Below, one piece after another: positions 16,765 to 25,236 of a stretch of DNA of 64,000 bases. The DNA is from Iodidimonas muriae (GTDB lineage: Bacteria; Pseudomonadota; Alphaproteobacteria; Sphingomonadales; Rhodothalassiaceae), in the NCBI RefSeq assembly GCF_014647255.1, contig NZ_BMOV01000006.1, positions 124,001-188,000 of the forward strand. Direction: 5' to 3'. The notes beneath the pieces were generated by a model. It ran no database searches, was not told the DNA's origin, and saw nothing but the letters and a program-made list of their open reading frames with translations. Made by a program: the position numbers and the translations under genes. The stretch's first letter is position 1; each line of letters begins with the position of its first letter.

Positions 16765-17976
16765 TAAAGGTATGTCTTTCTCGAATGTCTCCATATAGGG
16801 GCGTGTATATGGCAAGCTGTGAGGGTTTTGACAGAGCTGCCATTGCGCCACCACATGCCCGCCATCGCGAAATGAGAGTTCAGAGCCCGCCAGATAAAAT
16901 TCCCACATCCGGCAAAACCGCTCATCCAGAAGAGTCGCGACTTTGTGCCGGTTTTTTGAAAATCTTTGCCGCCAATGGCGCAATGTCTCGGCATAGTGGT
17001 GTCGCAAAATCTCGAGATCTGTCAGCATCAATCCCGAGCGTTCAATATGGGGCAGCACTTCAGACAATGCAGGCGAATATCCACCGGGAAAAATATATTT
17101 GGTCATCCACGGATTGGTCGCTCCCGGCCCTTGTGACCGGGCGATATGATGGATCAAAGCCACGCCATCGGGGGTGAGCAGATTATGTATCTTTTGAAAA
17201 AAGGCGCCATAAAAGGGCAAGCCGACATGTTCGAACATGCCAATGGAAACAATGCGGTCAAAGGCCGGTTCAATGGCGCGATAATCTTGCAGGTGAATGG
17301 AAACCCGGTCCGATAGCCCCGCCTGTTCGACCCGATCCTTGGCAAGTTGTGCCTGCTGCGTGGATAAGGTGATGCCGGTCACCTGCACATCGCAATGGTG
17401 CGCCAGCCATAAGGCCATGCTGCCCCATCCGCAACCGATATCCAGAACGCGCATGCCCGGTTTCAAGGCCAGCTTTGCTGCGATATGGCGCAATTTCTGA
17501 TTTTGGGCCGTCTCCAGGTCATCATCGGGGGATTCAAAATAGGCGCAGGAATAATTTAGTCCGCGATCCAGAAACAGTCGGTAAAGCGTATTGGACAGAT
17601 CATAATGATGGGCGACATTACGCTTTGCGCGTCGTGCGGGATTATATTGCGCCGCGAATCGTATGGACTGCCGCCATCCGCGCTGGATTTTTTGTAAAAG
17701 AGGATCGGAATCGTCTCCTGCACCAAGATTGCGGGTTAGCAAGGACAGGAAATCGAACACCGTGGCATTCTCGATGGTCAAGGCCCCATTCATATAGGCT
17801 TCCCCTAATTTCAGATAAGGGTTGAGGCCGATGGCCAGGGCTGTTCTGTGGTTTTTCACATGCACATGGATGGCGGGGCCGCTGCCATCGCCATACTGGC
17901 TGAATGATCCTTTGCCGATCTGTAAGCGAAGAGAGCCCTTTTTGACGATATGTGAAAAAAGTGCATTGAGAAGCAT
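16762..17976 (-). CDS. cfa: Cyclopropane-fatty-acyl-phospholipid synthase
   Basis: About 404 residues. It methylenates double bonds of membrane phospholipid acyl chains using S-adenosylmethionine. An N-terminal lipid-binding domain (about 1-110) precedes the methyltransferase domain with DIGCGWGSMA (SAM site), GMFEHVG, YIFPGGY and CRMWEFYLAGSE, all hallmark Cfa segments. I start at ATG 17976, which has a GGGGA site; a TTG at 18039 extends the frame but lacks support. It lies just downstream of the ribosomal operon terminator on the same strand and converges with the DUF4139 gene. Confidence 0.94.
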   Translation of the reverse strand: MLLNALFSHIVKKGSLRLQIGKGSFSQYGDGSGPAIHVHVKNHRTALAIGLNPYLKLGEAYMNGALTIENATVFDFLSLLTRNLGAGDDSDPLLQKIQRGWRQSIRFAAQYNPARRAKRNVAHHYDLSNTLYRLFLDRGLNYSCAYFESPDDDLETAQNQKLRHIAAKLALKPGMRVLDIGCGWGSMALWLAHHCDVQVTGITLSTQQAQLAKDRVEQAGLSDRVSIHLQDYRAIEPAFDRIVSIGMFEHVGLPFYGAFFQKIHNLLTPDGVALIHHIARSQGPGATNPWMTKYIFPGGYSPALSEVLPHIERSGLMLTDLEILRHHYAETLRHWRQRFSKNRHKVATLLDERFCRMWEFYLAGSELSFRDGGHVVAQWQLCQNPHSLPYTRPYMETFEKDIPL

Positions 17977-18045
17977 CACTGGTCCCCACAAATCTTCTTG
18001 CCATAAAGAAAGTGGTAAACAACATATTCTTTTTGTCAAACATAT

Positions 18046-18075
18046 GAAAAAGGCGGCCCTTGTGGGACCGCCTTT
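18046..18075 (-). terminator. Terminator of the rpsF-rpsR-rplI operon
   Basis: On the minus strand, 8-bp arms AAAGGCGG / CCGCCTTT extend through a bulge to a further 3 GC pairs, with a 4-base loop and a TTTT tract. It lies about 30 bp after the rplI stop codon and before cfa. Confidence 0.85.
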
Positions 18076-18104
18076 CCATGAACTTACAGAGAAAAGAGAC
18101 CGCC

Positions 18105-18722
18105 TTAGGCGTTGTCTTCATCCTCGGATTCAGAGGACATATCAGCGTCATCGGCATCTTCGTCTTCAAGAAGATCCTGCACAAGCTGTTCGGTGTCCAT
18201 ATCCGCTTCGTCTTCCAGATCATCGGCATCGTCACCAAGAACGGCGCCACCGATTTTCCACTGCTGCTCGGCTTCCGTTTCGGAGCGGGCAACATTGGCG
18301 GTCACATCAACAGACACTTCCGGATGCAAGCGAACCAGAACCGTATGAAGTCCCAGTTCCTTGATCGGTTTTTGCAGCTCAACCTGCGAACGGACAACCT
18401 GGAAGCCCAATTCACCAAGGGCATCGGCAACATCACGGGCCGTGACCGACCCATAAAGCTGACCGGATTCCCCAGCCTGACGCACTAGAACGAAACGCGC
18501 ACCGGTCATTTTACCGGCAACGGCTTCGGCTTCTTCACGGCGGGCAAGATTCTGAGCTTCAATATCCTTGCGACGGGCTTCAAACGCTTTGCGATTGGCA
18601 ACCGTTGCACGGAGGGCTTTGCTGCGCGGCAAAAGGAAATTGCGTGCAAAACCCGGCTTCACGTTAACTTCATCGCCCATTTGGCCGAGATTTGGAACGC
18701 GTTCGAGAAGGATGACTTTCAT
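18105..18722 (-). CDS. rplI: 50S ribosomal protein bL9
   Basis: bL9, 205 residues, binds 23S rRNA at the L1-stalk base and reaches along the ribosome. The N-terminal domain starts [19 protein letters not shown] and continues through [10 protein letters not shown]; the central helix ([13 protein letters not shown]) and C-terminal domain ([16 protein letters not shown]) follow. E. coli bL9 is about 149 residues; here roughly 55 extra residues form a highly acidic tail (many Asp/Glu, little else). Last gene of the rpsF-rpsR-rplI operon, 11 bp after rpsR. No frameshift is suspected, because the frame is intact and acidic throughout. Confidence 0.96.
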   Translation of the reverse strand: MKVILLERVPNLGQMGDEVNVKPGFARNFLLPRSKALRATVANRKAFEARRKDIEAQNLARREEAEAVAGKMTGARFVLVRQAGESGQLYGSVTARDVADALGELGFQVVRSQVELQKPIKELGLHTVLVRLHPEVSVDVTANVARSETEAEQQWKIGGAVLGDDADDLEDEADMDTEQLVQDLLEDEDADDADMSSESEDEDNA

Positions 18723-18733
18723 CGATCGGCTCC

Positions 18734-18979
18734 TTATTTCACAACAAATGGCAGAAGAGCGATATTACGGGCGCGTTTGATAGCGCGGGCAAGCTCTCGC
18801 TGCTTCTTGGCGGAAACGGCCGTGATACGGCTGGGGACGATCTTCCCACGCTCAGAGATATAGCGTGACAGAAGTTTCGTATCTTTATAGTCGATCTTCT
18901 GCGCATCCGGGCCCGAGAAGGGGCAGGTTTTGCGACGGCGGAAGAAGGGGCGGCGTGCGCCGGGGGCTTTGCTGGCCAT
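18734..18979 (-). CDS. rpsR: 30S ribosomal protein bS18
   Basis: bS18, 81 residues, sits on the 30S platform and forms a heterodimer with bS6. Recognised from [15 protein letters not shown], the DYKD segment and [20 protein letters not shown]. The start is ATG 18979, directly after a GGAGGG ribosome site; a TTG two codons earlier is not needed. Only 2 bp separate it from the rpsF stop, and rplI follows 11 bp later. Confidence 0.97.
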   Translation of the reverse strand: MASKAPGARRPFFRRRKTCPFSGPDAQKIDYKDTKLLSRYISERGKIVPSRITAVSAKKQRELARAIKRARNIALLPFVVK

Positions 18980-18981
18980 GA

Positions 18982-19395
18982 TCAATCCCTCCTGTCACGT
19001 TGTTCACGACCGCCATCGCGGCCACCGCCATCACGACCACCGGGGCGGCCGCCACGACGATCAGAACGTTCGGGCTTGCTGCGCAGGAAAATCGACGGAC
19101 CTTCTTCCAGCTCATCCACGCGGATGGTCATGAAACGCAAAATGTCTTCGTTAAGACCTGCCTGACGCTCCATTTCGGCAACCGCAGGATAAGGGGCATC
19201 GATGTTCAAAAGAACATAATGGCCTTTGCGGTTTTTCCGGACTTTGTAAGCAAGCGGGCGAAGGCCCCAATATTCGTTCTTGGCGACGCGTCCGCCAAGG
19301 TCTTCGACAATTTTCGTCAGCTCCCCGGTCAGGCTTTCAACCTGAGCGGTGCTCACGTCTTGCCGAGCAATGAAGATATGCTCGTAATACGGCAT
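18982..19395 (-). CDS. rpsF: 30S ribosomal protein bS6
   Basis: bS6, 137 residues, partner of bS18 on the 30S platform. Core motifs: [46 protein letters not shown]. The start is ATG 19395 with AAGGAG 7 bases upstream. From about residue 108 the protein ends in a Gly/Arg/Asp-rich repeat tail ([15 protein letters not shown] and on), which is longer and more repetitive than the C-terminus of E. coli bS6. First gene of the operon; the leader contains a promoter candidate and a hairpin with a U-tract. Confidence 0.96.
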   Translation of the reverse strand: MPYYEHIFIARQDVSTAQVESLTGELTKIVEDLGGRVAKNEYWGLRPLAYKVRKNRKGHYVLLNIDAPYPAVAEMERQAGLNEDILRFMTIRVDELEEGPSIFLRSKPERSDRRGGRPGGRDGGGRDGGREQRDRRD

Positions 19396-19704
19396 CTGGT
19401 GCTCCTTGCTGATCGTACGCGCAGGCAAATGCCTTTGCGCCTCCAGCTTTCTTCAAGATAAAAAGCCGGGAAATCCCCGGCAGATTGGGGGCTATAGCGC
19501 GCAAAGCCGCATGATGCAAGGGCTAAGGCCGGTTTCAAGCCGCAAAAGACCAGTCTGTTCCCAACATATTGCCAGAGCTAATTGAAAGGTCTATGCCCAT
19601 CAAGGTGATAAAGGCACAAAAACGTAAGGGCAGCTTTTGGCCCATGCGGAATGATAGAGTGCACGATACTTCAGGAACAAACCCGGATCGGGAGCTTTTT
19701 TCAT
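19396..19704. promoter_or_regulatory. Divergent region rpsF operon / fabD
   Basis: 309 bp without a gene. On the minus strand a promoter of alphaproteobacterial style is visible: TTGCAT (plus 19514-19519), 17-bp spacer, TATAGC (plus 19491-19496). On the plus strand a weaker pair TTGAAA (19582-19587) and GATAAA (19607-19612) could serve fabD. The rpsF leader hairpin is listed separately. Confidence 0.4.
19460..19481 (-). promoter_or_regulatory. rpsF leader hairpin followed by a U-tract
   Basis: On the minus strand 6-bp arms GCCGGG / CCCGGC enclose a 5-base loop and are followed immediately by five T residues. It lies upstream of rpsF, just past the promoter candidate, so it looks like an intrinsic terminator inside the leader. 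It could be an attenuator or a bS6:bS18 binding site; if the promoter call is right it would sit at the extreme 5' end of the mRNA. Confidence 0.45.
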
Positions 19705-20646
19705 ATGACACGCGCCGTTCTTTTCCCCGGGCAGGGAAGCCAATATGTGGGCATGGGAAAATCCCTTGCCGAAGTTTATCCCGTTGCACGGGCGGTTTTT
19801 GAAGAAGTCAACGATGCCTTGGGTCAAAATTTAAGCCGCTTGATGTTTGAAGGCGACGAGGCCGAATTGCGGCTGACAGAAAATGCCCAGCCCGCCTTGA
19901 TGGCGGCCAGCATGGCCGTGGTGCGGGTTCTGGCCGATGGCGGGGTTGCCATCAGCGATTGCGCAAGCCATGTGGCGGGCCATTCGCTTGGGGAATATTC
20001 AGCGCTTTGTGCCGCCGGTGCTTTATCGCTTACCGATGCGGCGCGCCTGTTGAAACATCGCGGTCAAGCCATGCAACGTGCGGTTCCCCTGAATGAAGGG
20101 GCCATGGCCGCCATTTTAGGGCTGGAAATCGATTCCGTGGAAGAGGTGGTGAAAGAAGCCGCCACCGATGATCAGGTTTGCGCCTGCGCCAATGACAATG
20201 CGCCGGGGCAGGTTGTTATCTCTGGTCATACGGCTGCTGTGGAGGCGGCCATTGCTTTGGCCAAAGAGCGTGGGGCAAAACGCGGCTTGCTTTTGCCCGT
20301 TTCGGCCCCTTTCCACTGCTCCTTGATGGCTCCTGCTGCCGATGAAATGCGCGAAGCGTTGAAAACTGCCAGCATCGCAAGCCCCGTGGTGCCGGTCATC
20401 ACCAATATCACCGCCGCACCGGAAACCGACCCCGAAGCCCTGCGCCGCTTGTTGGTGGAACAGGTTACAGGGCGGGTGCGCTGGCGTGAAACGGTGCTGG
20501 CCTTTTCCGGTTTGGGGATTGATCAAATGGTGGAACTGGGAGCAGGGAAGGTCTTGTCCGGACTTGTCAAAAGAATCGATCGGTCCATTGCTACGGCGAA
20601 CATTCAGGACCCGTCGGATCTGGATGCCTTCATTGCCACGCTTTAG
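19705..20646 (+). CDS. fabD: Malonyl-CoA:ACP transacylase
   Basis: FabD, 313 residues, transfers malonyl from CoA to acyl carrier protein, the entry step of chain elongation. The N-terminal PGQGSQ (8-13), the nucleophile S94 in GHSLG and the catalytic His in SAPFHCSLM are visible. The start ATG 19705 has GGGAG about 10 bases upstream; an earlier in-frame Met lacks family support. First gene of the fabD-fabG-acpP-fabF-mltG series. Confidence 0.97.
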   Translation: MTRAVLFPGQGSQYVGMGKSLAEVYPVARAVFEEVNDALGQNLSRLMFEGDEAELRLTENAQPALMAASMAVVRVLADGGVAISDCASHVAGHSLGEYSALCAAGALSLTDAARLLKHRGQAMQRAVPLNEGAMAAILGLEIDSVEEVVKEAATDDQVCACANDNAPGQVVISGHTAAVEAAIALAKERGAKRGLLLPVSAPFHCSLMAPAADEMREALKTASIASPVVPVITNITAAPETDPEALRRLLVEQVTGRVRWRETVLAFSGLGIDQMVELGAGKVLSGLVKRIDRSIATANIQDPSDLDAFIATL

Positions 20647-20721
20647 CATGTGAAACTGTGTCTTTGTATTTGGAACGAGCCTTCGATGGTCAAGAATGGA
20701 ACAGGTGGGAGACTTTGATAT

Positions 20722-21459
20722 ATGTTTGATCTGACGGGAAAACGCGCTCTGGTCACCGGCGCATCCGGTGGCATTGGCGGGGCCATAGCAACCGCGCTTC
20801 ACGCACAAGGGGCCGTGGTGGCGCTTTCCGGCACCCGCCAAGAGGCATTGAGCGCCGTTGCGGAAAAACTGGCGGATAGAACATATGTGATCCCGGCCAA
20901 TCTATCGGATCCGGAAAGTGTCGAGGCCTTGGCCAAATCCGCTCTGGAGGCCATGGGCGGTGTGGATATCCTTATCAACAATGCAGGCATCACCCGTGAT
21001 CAGCTTTTGATGCGCATGAAAGATGCGGATTGGGCCGATGTGATGCGGGTCAATCTGGAATCGGCTTTTCGCCTGTCACGCGCCATGATGCGCCCGATGA
21101 TGAAAGCCCGCTATGGCCGAATCATTTCCATCACCAGTGTGGTTGGCGTGACGGGGAATGCAGGGCAGGCCAATTATGCCGCCTCGAAAGCGGGCATGAT
21201 CGGCTTTTCCAAATCTTTGGCACAGGAAGTGGCTTCGCGTGGGATCACGGTGAATTGCATTGCGCCGGGCTTTATCACATCGCCGATGACCGATGCCTTG
21301 GGGGAAGATCAGCGCACGCGTTTGCTTGGCGGAATTCCTGCGGGCCGGTTTGGTGAAGGGGATGATATCGCCTCCGCAGCCGTTTATCTTTCCAGCGCCG
21401 AAGCCGGATATGTGACCGGCCAGACCTTGCATGTGAACGGCGGCATGGCAATGATATAG
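20722..21459 (+). CDS. fabG: 3-oxoacyl-ACP reductase
   Basis: FabG, 245 residues, reduces 3-ketoacyl-ACP with NADPH. The short-chain dehydrogenase signature is complete: TGASGGIG (12-19), NNAG, catalytic S139, Y152 and K156 (YAASK), and the NCIAPGFI segment. The position after fabD and before acpP fixes the assignment among SDR proteins. ATG 20722 has a GGGAG site. The 75-bp gap after fabD shows no terminator, so co-transcription is likely. Confidence 0.96.
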   Translation: MFDLTGKRALVTGASGGIGGAIATALHAQGAVVALSGTRQEALSAVAEKLADRTYVIPANLSDPESVEALAKSALEAMGGVDILINNAGITRDQLLMRMKDADWADVMRVNLESAFRLSRAMMRPMMKARYGRIISITSVVGVTGNAGQANYAASKAGMIGFSKSLAQEVASRGITVNCIAPGFITSPMTDALGEDQRTRLLGGIPAGRFGEGDDIASAAVYLSSAEAGYVTGQTLHVNGGMAMI

Positions 21460-21570
21460 AGATAGATCGTGTTTTTAGCGAAAAGTCCCATGGAAATTGG
21501 CCATAAAGGTAAAAAATGACGAACAGGTCGGCTTTGATTTATGGATAATCTATGATAGAGCCGAGCCGCT

Positions 21571-21600
21571 TTCACCAAATAGCCTTTGACTGCTTATAAT
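21571..21600 (+). promoter_or_regulatory. Candidate acpP promoter
   Basis: TTCACC at 21571-21576 and a perfect TATAAT at 21595-21600 are separated by 18 bp. They lie in the 257-bp gap between fabG and acpP, which otherwise holds no gene. It would give acpP a leader of about 110 bases and explain separate strong expression of acyl carrier protein. Confidence 0.5.
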
Positions 21601-21716
21601 GGTCGGTTATTGATCGGGTGAAAAAAATCGTTGTGTTCGATGGGATGGAGGACTTACTACACCCGGGAACAAACCCTGCCCTAAGGGATCGAGCCCACAG
21701 CATAAGGATATTGGGA

Positions 21717-21950
21717 ATGAGCGATACAGCCGAACGCGTAAAGAAAATTGTTGTTGAGCATCTTGGCGTTGAAGAAGCCAAAGTGACTGAAAATGCAAGC
21801 TTCATTGACGATCTTGGCGCCGACAGCCTTGATACCGTTGAGCTGGTGATGGCTTTTGAAGAAGAATTTGGTGTGGAAATTCCCGACGATGCCGCCGAGA
21901 AGATCCAGACTGTGAAAGACGCAATCGATTTTATTGATGCGAACAGCTAA
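21717..21950 (+). CDS. acpP: Acyl carrier protein
   Basis: ACP, 77 residues, carries growing acyl chains on a phosphopantetheine arm attached to S37 in GADSLD. The acidic helical composition ([18 protein letters not shown]) is typical. The start ATG 21717 follows an AAGGA site; open frame continues upstream but the family begins here. The gene is followed by a GC-rich hairpin and then fabF. Confidence 0.97.
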   Translation: MSDTAERVKKIVVEHLGVEEAKVTENASFIDDLGADSLDTVELVMAFEEEFGVEIPDDAAEKIQTVKDAIDFIDANS

Positions 21951-21979
21951 GACCTGTGGTCTTGTTGAGCTAAGCTGAT

Positions 21980-22016
21980 ACGGCGGCGGGGGCTTTCCTG
22001 GCTCTCGTCGCCGTTT
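21980..22016 (+). terminator. Probable terminator or attenuator after acpP
   Basis: A GC-rich stem of about 14 bp (several G-U pairs) with a 7-base loop ends in TTT. The short T-tract suggests partial termination, which would fit more acpP than fabF transcript. Confidence 0.5.
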
Positions 22017-22049
22017 GCCTTTCAATGCCAAAGACGAATAGGTGCTGAG

Positions 22050-23318
22050 ATGAGACGTGTCGTTGTAACGGGCCTGGGAATGGTGACACCGCTTGGGGAT
22101 GGGGTCGAGACCAGTTGGTCGCGCATCCTGTCGGGCCAATCCGGTGCGGGTGAAATCACACGCTTCGATGCGTCAAACAGTGTGGCTCGGGTGGTCTGCG
22201 AAGTGCCTGTTGGCGATGGCAGCAATGGCACCTTCAATGCCGACCGTTATATGGAACCCAAGGACCGCCGCCGGGTGGACGATTTCATCGTTTATGGCAT
22301 CGCTGCCGCACAGCAAGCCATCGAAGATGCCGGCTGGACAAACCCGCAAGGGGAAGAAGCCGAACGCTCCGGCGTGATGATCGGTTCTGGCATTGGCGGT
22401 TTGCCCGGTATCGAGGAATCCTCCGTTTTGATGCATGAGCGCGGTCCGCGCCGGGTTTCTCCGCATTTCATTCCGGGGCGGCTGATCAATCTGGTGTCGG
22501 GGCAGGTGTCGATCCGTTATGGCCTGAAAGGCCCCAATCATGCGGTGGTAACGGCTTGTTCTACCGGAGCCCATGCCATTGGTGATGCGGCCCGGCTGAT
22601 CATGCTTGATGATGCGGATGTGATGGTGGCCGGTGGTGCCGAAGCAGCCATTTGCCCTGTGGGCGTTGCGGGCTTTGCGCAGGCAAAAGCGCTGTCTACC
22701 CGTTATAATGATACGCCGGAAAAAGCCTCCCGTCCGTGGGATGAAGGCCGTGATGGCTTTGTCATGGGGGAAGGCGCGGGCATTGTGGTTCTGGAAGAAC
22801 TGGAACATGCCAAAAAACGCGGCGCGAAAATCTATGGGGAAATCGTCGGTTACGGGATGTCGGGCGATGCCTATCATGTCACCGCTCCTGCACCCGATGG
22901 CGATGGGGCTTTCCGGGCCATGCGCGCTGCCTTGAAACGTGCCGGGATGGCTCCTTCGGATATTGATTATATCAATGCCCATGGCACATCCACTCCGCTG
23001 GGAGACGAGATCGAATTGGGGGCGGTGAAGCGCCTGTTCGGTGATGCGGTTTCGCAGCTTTCCATGTCGTCCACCAAATCGTCGATCGGGCATTTGCTGG
23101 GCGCTGCCGGTGCTGTGGAAGCGATTTTCTCCATGTTGGCCATGCAGCAAAATATTGCACCGCCGACCCTTAATCTGGAAAATCCAAGCCCAAGCTGTGA
23201 AGGCATTGATCTGGTGCCATTGAAAGCGAAAGAGCGCCCCATTCGCGCGATTCTCTCGAACTCTTTTGGCTTTGGCGGAACCAATGCCTCTTTGATTATC
23301 AAAGAGTTCACTGAATAA
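22050..23318 (+). CDS. fabF: 3-oxoacyl-ACP synthase II
   Basis: FabF, 422 residues, condenses malonyl-ACP with acyl-ACP. The active-site Cys is C170 in VVTACSTGAHAIG; the two catalytic His lie in NAHGTSTPLGD and GHLLGAAGAVEA; the C-terminal NSFGFGGTNAS loop is present. KAS II rather than KAS I is inferred from length, motif details and position next to acpP and mltG. ATG 22050 has an AGGTG-like site. Confidence 0.96.
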   Translation: MRRVVVTGLGMVTPLGDGVETSWSRILSGQSGAGEITRFDASNSVARVVCEVPVGDGSNGTFNADRYMEPKDRRRVDDFIVYGIAAAQQAIEDAGWTNPQGEEAERSGVMIGSGIGGLPGIEESSVLMHERGPRRVSPHFIPGRLINLVSGQVSIRYGLKGPNHAVVTACSTGAHAIGDAARLIMLDDADVMVAGGAEAAICPVGVAGFAQAKALSTRYNDTPEKASRPWDEGRDGFVMGEGAGIVVLEELEHAKKRGAKIYGEIVGYGMSGDAYHVTAPAPDGDGAFRAMRAALKRAGMAPSDIDYINAHGTSTPLGDEIELGAVKRLFGDAVSQLSMSSTKSSIGHLLGAAGAVEAIFSMLAMQQNIAPPTLNLENPSPSCEGIDLVPLKAKERPIRAILSNSFGFGGTNASLIIKEFTE

Positions 23319-23347
23319 GCAGCTTTCGCGTCAAATAGGGCCAGGAC

Positions 23348-24346
23348 ATGACCCGAGGCCGCGTGACGATAAGCATTTTTGCCCTGCTGCTGATCCTGAC
23401 GGGATTGGCGGGAGGGCTTTTTTATCATCAGATCAGCCGCCCCGGCCCGTTAACCGCCCCCCAGCGCATTTTGGTGGAGCGCGGCAAGGGGCTCGGGGCC
23501 ATTGCCCATATGCTGGAACAGCGTGGCTTGCTGCGTGACCGACTGAGCTTTCGCCTGACGGCGCGGTTGTTGAAAGCGGACCGGGATGTGCGGGCCGGTG
23601 AATTCGAAATCAAGCCATATGCCAGCGTTCTGGAAATTCTGGATGAATTGCGCTTTGGCGATGCGGTCTTGCGCCGCGTGACCATTCCAGAAGGGCTCAG
23701 TAGTGCCCAAATTGTCGCTTTGTTATCCGAAACCGAAGGTTTGGTGGGCGAGATAGACCGCATCCCTGCGGAAGGAACATTGCTTCCTGAAACCTATTAT
23801 TTCTCTTATGGCGATGAAAGACAGACGATCCTGAAACGCATGGAGCGTGCGCAATTGGATTTGCTGGCTTTGCTATGGCCCGACAGAGAACCGGATCTGC
23901 CTTTTTCCACCGAATTGGAGGCCATCACCTTGGCATCCATCATCGAAAAGGAAACCGCCAACCATGCGGAGAAACCGCTGGTGGCCAGTGTGTTTGTCAA
24001 TCGCTTGCGACGCAATATGCGGCTGCAATCGGACCCTACGGTGATTTATGGGGTGACAGGCGGAGAGCCTCTTGGCCGCCCGATCTTGCGCAGTGAACTG
24101 GACCGCGAAACGCCCTTCAATACCTATCGCATAAAGGGGCTGCCGCCTCATCCCATCGCCAATCCCGGTGCGGCCTCGATTGCCGCCGCCCTTCATCCGG
24201 CGGATAGCGACTATCTTTATTTTGTGGCCGACGGGAAGGGCGGGCATGCCTTTGCGACCCGGCTTTTTGAACATAATGCCAATGTGGCGCGTTGGCGGCG
24301 CCTGCTGAAAGAGCGTGCTACTTCTTCGGAGACTGTCTTAAAATAG
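23348..24346 (+). CDS. mltG: Endolytic murein transglycosylase MltG
   Basis: MltG (YceG), 332 residues, cuts nascent peptidoglycan glycan strands at the inner membrane and sets their length. One N-terminal membrane helix (about 8-26) anchors it; a LysM-like region (IPEGLS) precedes the catalytic domain with the active Glu in ASIIEKET (E200) and the DPTVIYG, PFNTYRIKGLPPHPIANPG signature. It follows fabF by 29 bp. Its 3' end overlaps the converging SDR gene by 29 bp. Confidence 0.95.
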   Translation: MTRGRVTISIFALLLILTGLAGGLFYHQISRPGPLTAPQRILVERGKGLGAIAHMLEQRGLLRDRLSFRLTARLLKADRDVRAGEFEIKPYASVLEILDELRFGDAVLRRVTIPEGLSSAQIVALLSETEGLVGEIDRIPAEGTLLPETYYFSYGDERQTILKRMERAQLDLLALLWPDREPDLPFSTELEAITLASIIEKETANHAEKPLVASVFVNRLRRNMRLQSDPTVIYGVTGGEPLGRPILRSELDRETPFNTYRIKGLPPHPIANPGAASIAAALHPADSDYLYFVADGKGGHAFATRLFEHNANVARWRRLLKERATSSETVLK

Positions 24347-25079
24347 CGTCGCTAAGGGCTTGTGGCAGCAGCGTCAGAAAGCGCATGGCAAAGGCCGTGG
24401 GGAAGGGGAAGGCGATCACTCCCTTATTACGGGCCAAGCCTTTGGCGATGATCTTTGCGGCTTTTTCGGATGTCATCAGGAACGGCATGGGAAAGCGATT
24501 TTTTTCCGTCATGCGGCTTTCCACAAAGCCGGGGCAGATCACATTGATCTTTACCCGCCCCCAATAGGCTCCGCGCAAAGCATCGCCATAGCTTTTAACG
24601 GCCACCTTGCTGGCGGAATAAGAGGCAGCCCCCGGCATGCCGCGAAATCCGGCGATAGAAGCCATGATGGCAATCTGGCCCTGTTTGCGCTCTTTCATCC
24701 GCTCTAATGCCGGGTGAATGGTGTTGAACACGCCGGTTACATTGACATCGAAGGTCTGTTTTGTGGTTTCGTGCAAAGAACGCTCTTTGCTGGTGCTCAA
24801 GCCAATCCCTGCATTGGCAATGACCAGATCCAGCGCTTTGCGGTCGTCCAGGTCTTCAACCCATTGCATCATGGCGGCTTCATCGGCCACATCAATGCCC
24901 CGTTCTTCAACCTCGGCCCCTTGGCTTCGGCAGGCTTCGGCTACGCTATGCAGCCTTTCCGCATTGCGGCCGGAAAGCGCCAAGAAGACACCCTTTGCCG
25001 CATAATGAAGGGCCAATGCCTCTCCTATACCGCTGGAAGCGCCAGTAATCAGGAGGGAGTTTGGCATTTTATCGGTCAT
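24318..25079 (-). CDS. Short-chain dehydrogenase/reductase
   Basis: A 253-residue NAD(P)-dependent oxidoreductase of the classical SDR type: TGASSGIG near residue 14, NAGIG, and the active YSASK. The C-terminal third (LARNKGVIAFPFPTAFAMRFL) has the hydrophobic end typical of SDR proteins related to DltE-like or ketoreductase-like forms. The substrate cannot be told. It converges with and overlaps mltG by 29 bp and is divergent from yicC. ATG 25079 has no strong ribosome site; a second ATG four codons later is possible. Confidence 0.85.
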   Translation of the reverse strand: MTDKMPNSLLITGASSGIGEALALHYAAKGVFLALSGRNAERLHSVAEACRSQGAEVEERGIDVADEAAMMQWVEDLDDRKALDLVIANAGIGLSTSKERSLHETTKQTFDVNVTGVFNTIHPALERMKERKQGQIAIMASIAGFRGMPGAASYSASKVAVKSYGDALRGAYWGRVKINVICPGFVESRMTEKNRFPMPFLMTSEKAAKIIAKGLARNKGVIAFPFPTAFAMRFLTLLPQALSDAILRQSPKK

Positions 25080-25236
25080 GGGCTGGCTTTCGATTCATTG
25101 TTTCCATGCGCGGCGTTGATCGCGCCGACTCTTGTCTTTATAGTCCGCGCCATCTTGAAAGCTTTGACCTTTCTTTGCCAGAGCATGAAAAAATAAGCAA
25201 AAACAGGCATCGAACGGGAGGGGGAGACGGGCGGCA

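Noticed and set aside
18105-18275. Acidic end of bL9 as a frameshift product
   Set aside because: The frame is continuous, the composition is uniformly acidic, and the stop is followed by a proper terminator.
22173-23150. Long open frames opposite fabF (and similarly opposite gyrA at 6518-7435) as antisense genes
   Set aside because: They match codon-bias shadows of a strong coding frame on the other strand and lack family motifs or ribosome sites.
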